DNA from: Chloroflexota bacterium
GTDB lineage: Bacteria; Chloroflexota; Anaerolineae; Aggregatilineales; UBA2796
NCBI GenBank assembly: GCA_003695215.1
Contig: RFIM01000060.1
Location: 1 to 10,006, forward strand
Direction: 5' to 3'
Length of the DNA: 10,006 nucleotides
Part shown: positions 1 through 4,692 of the stretch, one piece after another
Layout of the letters: every line of letters begins with the position of its first letter
Position numbering within the stretch: position 1 is the stretch's first letter
The notes under the pieces: model-generated
The model's input: only the letters and a program-made list of their open reading frames with translations
Told to the model about the DNA's origin: nothing
Databases searched by the model: none
Made by a program: the position numbers and the translations under genes

Positions 1-1
1 G

Positions 2-106
2 AGCGGCGGCAGGCTCATTCTCTCAACCGAGATGGATCGGACAGCTGAAGCTGTTCATGAGCAGCTCAGCTTGCGCCCATACGAAGCCGTGATCATACGT
101 GCCTAG
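2..106 (+). CDS. C-terminal end of a probable family-13 glycoside hydrolase (partial)
   Basis: This is the last 34 codons of a plus-strand gene that enters from outside the window and stops at TAG (104-106). The visible peptide contains LILSTEMDR and ends LRPYEAVIIRA. A short beta-strand-rich tail of the form 'LST..DR ... LRPYEAVI' is what I associate with the C-terminal beta-sandwich of GH13 alpha-amylase or alpha-glucosidase type enzymes, where the final strand carries 'L.P.e..ll'. No catalytic residue is in view, so the assignment rests only on this tail. The reading frame is open from the first complete codon and is followed immediately by a strong terminator, which supports a real gene end. 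A glucan-active enzyme would fit the surface-carbohydrate theme further on, but that link is speculative. The existence of a gene end is fairly secure; the family is not. Confidence 0.55.
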   Translation, partial: SGGRLILSTEMDRTAEAVHEQLSLRPYEAVIIRA

Positions 107-116
107 AGCTCGATGA

Positions 117-150
117 AACAAAATCGCCCTTGTGCAAGGGCGATTTTGTT
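117..150. terminator. Bidirectional rho-independent terminator
   Basis: Perfect 16-bp inverted repeat with arms AACAAAATCGCCCTTG (117-132) and its exact complement (135-150), separated by only two bases, so the real loop must be larger. The GC-rich core is flanked by A and T runs on both sides. It therefore works as a terminator for the plus-strand gene ending at 106 and for the minus-strand tRNA whose 3' end is at 158. Confidence 0.9.
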
Positions 151-157
151 GCGCAAA

Positions 158-230
158 TGCCGAGAGCCAGACTCGAACTGGCGACACCTGCATTTTCAGT
201 GCAGTGCTCTACCAACTGAGCTATCTCGGC
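158..230 (-). tRNA. tRNA-Phe (anticodon GAA)
   Basis: Read on the minus strand this 73-base segment folds as a complete cloverleaf. The acceptor arm is GCCGAGA paired with TCTCGGC and has discriminator A. The D arm is GCTC/GAGC with loop AGTTGGTA. The anticodon stem CTGCA/TGCAG closes loop CTGAAAA, placing GAA as the anticodon. The T arm is GCCAG/CTGGC with loop TTCGAGT. The 3' CCA is not encoded, so it must be added after transcription. The gene stands alone between its own promoter (245-273) and the terminator at 117-150. No integrase or repeated 3' fragment is visible, so there is no sign that it serves as an integration site here. Confidence 0.97.
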
Positions 231-342
231 GCGTTGTGGCTGCTAGTATAGCAAAGTTCTGCGCCGCGCGCAAGGGCGTTTGTAAAGAATGACAGCGTAC
301 AGCTCAGCTGGGCCAGCCTGTGTCAGAAAATGAGCGCACAGG
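231..342. other. Spacer between tRNA-Phe and the cupin gene
   Basis: Apart from the tRNA promoter, this stretch holds only a possible hairpin next to the cupin stop codon: CCTGTG (317-322) pairs with CACAGG (337-342), extended by GGCC (311-314) with GGCC (346-349), with the TGA stop lying in the internal loop. There is no T run after the stem on the minus strand, so a classical terminator is not supported. No gene is visible. Confidence 0.4.
245..273 (-). promoter_or_regulatory. Promoter of the tRNA-Phe gene
   Basis: On the minus strand a -35-like TTGCGC (273-268) is followed by a 17-base spacer and a -10 box TATACT (250-245, five of six consensus bases). Transcription would begin about seven to eight bases before the tRNA 5' end at 230, a normal short leader. 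The -35 box is weak. Confidence 0.65.
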
Positions 343-744
343 TCAGGCCATTGGGCCTGTGCCTGGCAAATAGTAGACATCTTCAGGCGCGCTGCGTGCC
401 GCAACATAGTCAAGCGGCACATCGCCGATGTTCTCAGGCGTGTGCACAACGCCCGCTGCAATGTACACGAAGTCGCCGGCTTGGCAGATGACTTCATGCT
501 CAAGGCTTGGCCCATAGTAGACTTTGGCTTTGCCACTGATGATGTAGATAGCGGTCTCAAAGGGATGGTAATGTGGCTCTGCTTTCAAGCCGGGCGCGAG
601 CGTGCCGTGCGTCATGCTGATGGCTTGTGCGCCTGTCGTCTGGCCTGTGATGCCCCATTGGCGCATGAAGCCATGATGCGTATCGCGGACGCCTTCATCG
701 TGATGAATGACCAGCAGTTTAGTGCGCTCCTCTGTGCTGCTCAA
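343..744 (-). CDS. Small single-domain cupin protein (133 aa)
   Basis: Single beta-barrel cupin domain of unknown substrate, probably cytoplasmic since no signal peptide or membrane segment is seen. The first cupin motif is at residues 58-71: H58, H60 and E63 are likely metal ligands and G71 closes the motif, with the spacing from H60 to Glu one residue shorter than usual. The second motif is at 90-105: G90, G98, H101 and N105 are kept, but the usual Pro is Ala96. The start is a TTG codon (744-742), chosen because an excellent Shine-Dalgarno GAGGAGG (758-752) sits seven bases upstream; no suitable ATG lies nearby. The gene follows the Cache-HAMP gene on the same strand after 84 bases and has its own promoter candidate. 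Such small cupins can be sugar or small-molecule binding or enzymatic proteins; nothing here decides which. Confidence 0.88.
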   Translation of the reverse strand: MSSTEERTKLLVIHHDEGVRDTHHGFMRQWGITGQTTGAQAISMTHGTLAPGLKAEPHYHPFETAIYIISGKAKVYYGPSLEHEVICQAGDFVYIAAGVVHTPENIGDVPLDYVAARSAPEDVYYLPGTGPMA

Positions 745-751
745 GGCAATG

Positions 752-758
752 CCTCCTC
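752..758 (-). promoter_or_regulatory. Strong ribosome binding site deciding a TTG start
   Basis: GAGGAGG on the minus strand with a seven-base spacer to TTG at 744-742. It is the best Shine-Dalgarno in the window and fixes the cupin start at a non-ATG codon. Confidence 0.8.
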
Positions 759-804
759 AAATCTCGCTGTACGCTCATCCTAGCACACATTGCCTTGAAA
801 GCTA

Positions 805-832
805 CATATAGAATTTCCAAAAAAGCTGTCAA
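805..832 (-). promoter_or_regulatory. Promoter candidate for the cupin gene
   Basis: A consensus -35 TTGACA (832-827) is followed by a 16-base spacer and TATATG (810-805, four of six bases). The TGA stop codon of the upstream Cache-HAMP gene (831-829) lies inside the -35 box. Predicted transcription would start near 798, leaving about 53 bases of leader. No terminator separates the two genes, so the cupin could also be read through from the operon. Confidence 0.6.
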
Positions 833-2085
833 GATTGGGCAGGTAGCGCTTGTGCATCATCTGCCGCGGTTCCTTCACTGCCCGAGAAGGATTTAGTGCG
901 TTGGCGCATGCGCGCTGCTTTTGTTTGCAATTCCTTGAAGAATTCGCTATCCGTGATTTCGGCAACAGCGCGACTCTTCTTCACCTCGTCGATCTCGATG
1001 CGCAGCTCTTGCACTTCCTGCTTGAGCGTCTGCTCGCGTTTGATGACCTGCTCGCCCATGATTTGGAAAGTGCGCGCCAACTGGCCGAACTCGTCCTCGC
1101 GCTTGGCAATCGGCACAAGTCGGGCAGGTTCAAAGGCCTCAGATTTCTCGCTGAGCGCCAGCGCCGCCTTGACTAAGGCTTCAATTGGCACGACGACGCG
1201 CTGTGCCGCACGCCGTCCTGTCACTGCTGCGATCACGATAGCTAGCGCCATGACCGCCAAGGCGATCACAACCGTCCATAAGGCGAATTCGAGCGCGTTC
1301 AGCAGATTGCGTTCGGCCACGATCACGAAGGTTTGGTTGCCGTAGGTGCGCGTCGCCCAAGTGACCACTACAGTTGGCGCCGATTGCCCTGCGCCTATGC
1401 CACTGACCTCTGGACGCTGGTAGGTTTTGTTTTGCAACACAATCGATGGGTTCAAGTGCGCCACAATGCGCCCTGAGGCATCCGTGATGAAGACGTTCTC
1501 GCCAGCGTCAAGCTGCACAGCGGCGATCAAGTCCCAGATTGGCTTGAAGCGCACGTTGGCGATCAGCACAGCTGCAGCAGCGCCATTCTGCGGATTGATG
1601 ATAGGCACGCCGATCAGCATCGCAGGCTGGCCTGTCTCTTCATCAATTAGCACAGCGCTGTAGTAAGGCTTGCGCTCAGAACGGGCGAAGAAAAAGACGT
1701 CTTCATTTGCCCAGTTCACCAAGCGGCGCGGATCAAGCACATTCAAGCGTGAGAGATAGACGAGCTCAGCGCCACTGGCATCAGCAAGGATCAGCTCTTG
1801 AAAAATTTGCGGATAAGATGGCAGGCGTGCCAGCAGATTTTGTTGCTGAAGGTTGCTCATGCCGCGCAATTCTTTGGCGGCGGTCTGCAGCTCGGCTTCC
1901 AGCTTACCGATGAAAGCATTCAGCTCAGTCGAGACTCGCTTTGCCACTTCGCTCTGCTTGCTGAGCGCTTGGTTGTATTGGAAGCTGAAGCTGACAATCA
2001 CCAGCACTAGCCCAACCAGAAGCAGTGGGCCGACTGCTACTGTAATGTAGGAAAGTGGTAAGCGTCTGCGAATGCTTTGCCTCAT
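829..2085 (-). CDS. Membrane Cache-HAMP sensor-like protein without output domain
   Basis: Likely a ligand-sensing membrane protein. From the ATG at 2085 it has 418 residues: a basic N-terminus, a first membrane helix about 12-34, an extracytoplasmic region about 40-258 resembling a double Cache domain (including KPYYSAVLID and FITDASGRIVAHLNP), a second helix about 268-290, a HAMP linker about 291-345 with Pro300 and DEFGQL, then a charged coiled coil to about 375. The tail contains a short conserved-looking motif, VAEITDSEFFKEL, and a polar end. No kinase, cyclase, GGDEF or chemotaxis-receptor signalling domain follows. I chose ATG 2085 over TTG 2100 because GAAGGA (2098-2093) sits seven bases before the ATG. 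The lipoprotein gene upstream ends 11 bases earlier, so the two are surely co-transcribed. The architecture is visible; the sensing role is known for the families; the partner and ligand are unknown. Confidence 0.9.
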   Translation of the reverse strand: MRQSIRRRLPLSYITVAVGPLLLVGLVLVIVSFSFQYNQALSKQSEVAKRVSTELNAFIGKLEAELQTAAKELRGMSNLQQQNLLARLPSYPQIFQELILADASGAELVYLSRLNVLDPRRLVNWANEDVFFFARSERKPYYSAVLIDEETGQPAMLIGVPIINPQNGAAAAVLIANVRFKPIWDLIAAVQLDAGENVFITDASGRIVAHLNPSIVLQNKTYQRPEVSGIGAGQSAPTVVVTWATRTYGNQTFVIVAERNLLNALEFALWTVVIALAVMALAIVIAAVTGRRAAQRVVVPIEALVKAALALSEKSEAFEPARLVPIAKREDEFGQLARTFQIMGEQVIKREQTLKQEVQELRIEIDEVKKSRAVAEITDSEFFKELQTKAARMRQRTKSFSGSEGTAADDAQALPAQS

Positions 2086-2096
2086 ACGCCTATCCT

Positions 2097-3188
2097 TCAA
2101 AAAGTGCGCTCAGTAGCAGTCGGGCTTGGCGCGCGCGTCGGCGAGGCAGTCGGCTGTGGCGTATTGAGCGGCGTAAGCGCGCTCGGATTGCCATAGAAGA
2201 CGCGATCGGCCTGCTCAATAAGCTCATCAGGCAAGGCTAAACCAATGGCATGGGCCGTGCCGACGTTAATGGCAAGCTCAAACTCAACGGTCTCGACGGG
2301 TAAATCGCCTGGTTTCACGCCGCGCAGCACTTGATCCACAAGGCGCGCCGACTGCTTGCCTAGCGAGAAGAAATCGAAGGCGAAGGCGATCAAGCCGCCT
2401 TGGGCCACTTGCGTCACAATCGGCACCGACATGGGCAGTTTGCGCTCAAGTGAGACGCTCAAGAAGTTCGGCGTGCCGTTCACTAAGCGCGAGGCGATCA
2501 GGTTATCGGCCAAAACGTGAATGGCGTCTATATCATCGGGCATCTCGAGCAGTGCAGCTGTGATCGCAGCGTCATCAGGGCAGGCGCGCTCGACAATCTG
2601 CACGCCATAAAGGTCTGCTACTTCCTTGACGATGTTCAAGTTGATCACAGCGGCACGATCGTTAGGATTGAAAGGAACGTAGACGCGTAAGATGTCAGGC
2701 TTGACGCGCAGGAGCCACTCGAAGCGCTTGGCCTCATGCACGCCATGTCGAATGCCTGTGATGTTGCCGCCTGGCCGCCGAATCGACTCGACGATGCCTG
2801 CGCCGATCGGATCGAGAACGCTGGCGAAGACAATGCGCTTGCTATCTCCTGCAATGCGCTTGGCCGCTTGCGCTGCAGGCGTGCTGATCGCCAAGATCAG
2901 GTCGATATCAGGCGATAGGAAAGTAGCCGCCAAGCCGTCTAGCTTATCAATTGTGACCGCTTCAAGGTAGGTGTACTTCACGTTCACGCCTTCGCGGTAG
3001 CCAAACTCTGCCATGCCCTGCTTGAAGCCTTCGAAGACGGGCAAGAGCAGCGGCGAGAGATTGATCACGCCAATGTGGAGCATTCGCTCTGGCACAGCAC
3101 AACCTGATAGCATCCAGTTACACATCAATAAAGCGAAGAATAAGGCGAATTTTGCCCGCCAAACTGCCTGTTTTGCCACTGCCATCAT
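2097..3188 (-). CDS. ABC_sub_bind family periplasmic-type binding lipoprotein
   Basis: Solute-binding protein of the ABC_sub_bind family (TrpX-like type 1 fold), anchored outside the membrane as a lipoprotein. It has 363 residues: a basic start, a hydrophobic helix about 13-27 and a lipobox LSGC with Cys30 as the lipidated residue. The binding fold runs from about 37 to 335, with typical stretches such as VFEGFKQGMAEFGY, STPAAQAAKR, VLDPIGAGIVESI and RPGGNITGI. It ends in a Thr/Pro/Ser-rich tail (about 341-363), which is unusual for a binding protein. The start is uncertain: ATG 3188 directly abuts the only GAGG, ATG 3185 is three bases away, and an in-frame GTG at 3176 lies nine bases from it. 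No permease or ATPase gene is in the window; instead the next gene is a Cache-HAMP protein, which suggests sensing rather than, or in addition to, transport. The ligand cannot be told; family members bind amino acids such as tryptophan. Confidence 0.92.
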   Translation of the reverse strand: MMAVAKQAVWRAKFALFFALLMCNWMLSGCAVPERMLHIGVINLSPLLLPVFEGFKQGMAEFGYREGVNVKYTYLEAVTIDKLDGLAATFLSPDIDLILAISTPAAQAAKRIAGDSKRIVFASVLDPIGAGIVESIRRPGGNITGIRHGVHEAKRFEWLLRVKPDILRVYVPFNPNDRAAVINLNIVKEVADLYGVQIVERACPDDAAITAALLEMPDDIDAIHVLADNLIASRLVNGTPNFLSVSLERKLPMSVPIVTQVAQGGLIAFAFDFFSLGKQSARLVDQVLRGVKPGDLPVETVEFELAINVGTAHAIGLALPDELIEQADRVFYGNPSALTPLNTPQPTASPTRAPSPTATERTF

Positions 3189-3227
3189 CCTCGATTACAA
3201 CAGCTGAGCGCGCGCTGATAGCGCTCA

Positions 3228-3256
3228 ATGATAAACCCTTTTAGAGCACGCGCCAA
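3228..3256 (-). promoter_or_regulatory. Promoter of the lipoprotein/Cache-HAMP operon
   Basis: On the minus strand TTGGCG (3256-3251, four of six) is followed by exactly 17 bases and TATCAT (3233-3228, five of six). The expected start of transcription is near 3221, giving a leader of roughly 33 bases to the ATG at 3188. An imperfectly placed dyad GAGCGC/GCGCTC (3206-3211 and 3221-3226) lies in the leader. Confidence 0.65.
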
Positions 3257-3267
3257 ATAGATAGTTT

Positions 3268-3326
3268 GCACGTGCCTTGGTTCAAGGCAACTTTCTCTTC
3301 AACATCCCTGCGCTACTCTAGGGATG
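3268..3326. promoter_or_regulatory. Dyads in the divergent control region, possible operators
   Basis: Three symmetrical elements lie between the two divergent promoters. GCACGTGC (3268-3275) is an 8-bp palindrome. TGCCTTG (3273-3279) and CAAGGCA (3283-3289) form a 7-bp dyad with a 3-base centre. CATCCCT (3303-3309) and AGGGATG (3320-3326) form a 7-bp dyad with a 10-base centre, a layout usual for a dimeric regulator, and it covers the place where the -35 box of the plus-strand promoter should be. Their function is inferred from position and symmetry only. Confidence 0.45.
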
Positions 3327-3335
3327 ATTGTGCGG

Positions 3336-3341
3336 TATAAT
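3336..3341 (+). promoter_or_regulatory. -10 box of the FecR-domain gene promoter
   Basis: Perfect TATAAT about 64 bases before the chosen ATG. No recognisable -35 box is found 16-18 bases upstream; that place is occupied by the CATCCCT/AGGGATG dyad, so the promoter may depend on an activator. The leader of about 55-58 bases contains the GGAG ribosome binding site at 3392-3395. Confidence 0.55.
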
Positions 3342-3404
3342 AATCGATGTAACCCTCAAAATGGGCAACGCGTCACTTATTCTAAACAACTGGAGAATTT
3401 GTGC

Positions 3405-4646
3405 ATGCGATCTTCACGGCTTGTAGTGGCTCAGGTAGTCTTCCTAATTCTCAGCCTATTGTTGATGAGCATCTCACTGGCTGAACGCGTGGAAGCACAA
3501 CAAAACTTTGCAGGCTCGCTTGTGCCTGTGGCAGGCCTAGTTCAATATCGCGCCAGTGACGCACAGGAATGGGTCACTCTGCGTGGTCGGCAGAACGTGC
3601 GCGCAGGCGATCAGGTGCGGACAGGTGCCGATGGCTTTGCCCAACTCAACATCGTGACGGGCATAGCCTTAGATATCTACCCAACATCGCTTCTGCGGAT
3701 TGGCGTCATGCAGCAGCGCGCTGAACGTGGTGTGCTAATATCTATCGAACAGATTGTTGGCAAGACTCTCAGCCGTGTCGATCGCGCGCTGCGCTCTGAG
3801 GATCGCTTCCAAGTGGTTTTACCGACAGCAGGCATCACTGTAGAAGGCACGCAATTCTGGTCATTTGTTGCACCAAACCTGCACGCGGCAGTCTTAAGCC
3901 AAGTAGGCGAGGTGCGTGTGGTGAGCACTAGTGGTCAGGATACACGCGTGAACGAGGAAAACTTCGTGTTCGTTGATCTGCGGTTGCCAGAGCCGACGCC
4001 AAGTATCTGCACTGATGAGCTGCGCCAGTCCAGCAACGCTGTACTTGTGAACGTGCCTTTCAACGCTGCTCGAGAAAGTGCCGTGCGCAGTTTTCTAGCC
4101 GATCTCTTCATTGCTAATCAAAATCCAAATGTGCGCGTCTTCATGCGTGAGTTGCTTGGTCTGCCGGCTAGGGATGACGCTGCAATGAGCGCAGAGGAGG
4201 ATCAGCAAGCTGTGCAAGAAATCCTTGAGGCGATCAGGAACTTTGATATCTCTGCGCTTGATCTGAACAACTTCCTCGCACGCTATCGCACGTACTGGCT
4301 ATCTACCTATCGCGCTGCGCTCAGCAATCCGATTGCGCCCATCACTTGCGGCAACATGCAACAAGATGCAGGTGAGACGGCTGGGAACTGCCCGAATGAC
4401 TTCAGTGAGATGGCGCTATGCGGCAATAACATCTGCGAGACGGATCGGCGTGGCGCAGCCGAGTCTGTAGTCAACTGTGCAGCCGACTGCCTGCCGCCTG
4501 AAGCGCTGGCCTTCAGCTGCCTTGAGCGTTCTAGCCAAGTGTTCGGTTTAGCCACTGAAGTGCCGCGGCAACCTGTCGGCGGACCACTCAGCTCTCCGAC
4601 GCCGATTGTCCCTGTTGGGACTGTCACGCCAACGCCATCACAATGA
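3405..4646 (+). CDS. Exported FecR-domain protein with Cys-rich repeats
   Basis: Secreted or surface protein of 413 residues. Residues 1-31 form a signal peptide (basic start, hydrophobic core about 7-26, likely cut after Ala31 in VEA-QQ). A FecR-like beta-rich domain lies about 40-165, with GDQVRTGADGFAQLN and LPTAGITVEGTQFW as recognisable parts. A helical middle (about 220-310) leads to two Cys-rich repeats at 315-333 and 339-362, then a Thr/Pro-rich tail. Start choice: the frame is open further upstream, with an ATG at 3324, but that would span the -10 box; ATG 3405 has GGAG nine bases upstream and begins the signal peptide. FecR domains were first known from anti-sigma signalling, but no sigma factor is adjacent and there is no cytoplasmic part, so an envelope role is more likely. 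It ends at a terminator shared with the convergent DUF4012 gene. Confidence 0.9.
   Translation: MRSSRLVVAQVVFLILSLLLMSISLAERVEAQQNFAGSLVPVAGLVQYRASDAQEWVTLRGRQNVRAGDQVRTGADGFAQLNIVTGIALDIYPTSLLRIGVMQQRAERGVLISIEQIVGKTLSRVDRALRSEDRFQVVLPTAGITVEGTQFWSFVAPNLHAAVLSQVGEVRVVSTSGQDTRVNEENFVFVDLRLPEPTPSICTDELRQSSNAVLVNVPFNAARESAVRSFLADLFIANQNPNVRVFMRELLGLPARDDAAMSAEEDQQAVQEILEAIRNFDISALDLNNFLARYRTYWLSTYRAALSNPIAPITCGNMQQDAGETAGNCPNDFSEMALCGNNICETDRRGAAESVVNCAADCLPPEALAFSCLERSSQVFGLATEVPRQPVGGPLSSPTPIVPVGTVTPTPSQ
4347..4490 (+). repeat. Two copies of a Cys-rich protein repeat, the first degenerate
   Basis: Encoded repeats of the pattern C-G-N-x-x-C-E ... N-C-x-x-D-C. Copy two (residues 339-362 of the FecR-domain protein) keeps all four Cys (339, 344, 358, 362) with about five extra residues in the middle. 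Copy one (315-333) keeps the first and third Cys (315, 329) but has Gln at the second and Phe at the fourth position. The two copies start 72 bases apart. Confidence 0.7.
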
Positions 4647-4655
4647 GATAAAAGC

Positions 4656-4683
4656 AGAGCGGGCAGAGTTTCCTGCCCGCTCT
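4656..4683. terminator. Bidirectional terminator between convergent genes
   Basis: An 11-bp perfect stem, AGAGCGGGCAG (4656-4666) with CTGCCCGCTCT (4673-4683), and a 6-base loop. It is followed on the plus strand by TAATTT and on the minus strand by GCTTTTAT, so it can end both the FecR-domain gene (stop at 4644-4646) and the DUF4012 gene (stop at 4693-4695). Confidence 0.9.
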
Positions 4684-4692
4684 TAATTTGCC

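Noticed and set aside
158..230. tRNA-Phe as a possible integration site of a mobile element
   Set aside because: No integrase, no duplicated tRNA 3' end and no change of gene style beside it were seen.
311..349. Hairpin over the cupin stop codon as a terminator
   Set aside because: The stem is interrupted, the loop is 14 bases and there is no T run after it on the minus strand.
442..783. Plus-strand open frame of 113 codons opposite the cupin
   Set aside because: Antisense shadow of a gene with clear cupin motifs and a strong ribosome binding site; the product resembles no known family.
896..1345. Plus-strand open frame of 149 codons opposite the Cache-HAMP gene
   Set aside because: Antisense shadow with Ser/Arg-rich low-complexity translation; the opposite strand has membrane, Cache and HAMP features.
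2086..2100. TTG start five codons upstream for the Cache-HAMP protein
   Set aside because: No ribosome binding site precedes it, whereas the ATG at 2085 has GAAGGA at seven bases.
3324..3404. Longer N-terminus of the FecR-domain protein starting at ATG 3324
   Set aside because: It would overlap the TATAAT box and put 27 polar residues before an obvious signal peptide; ATG 3405 has a properly spaced GGAG.
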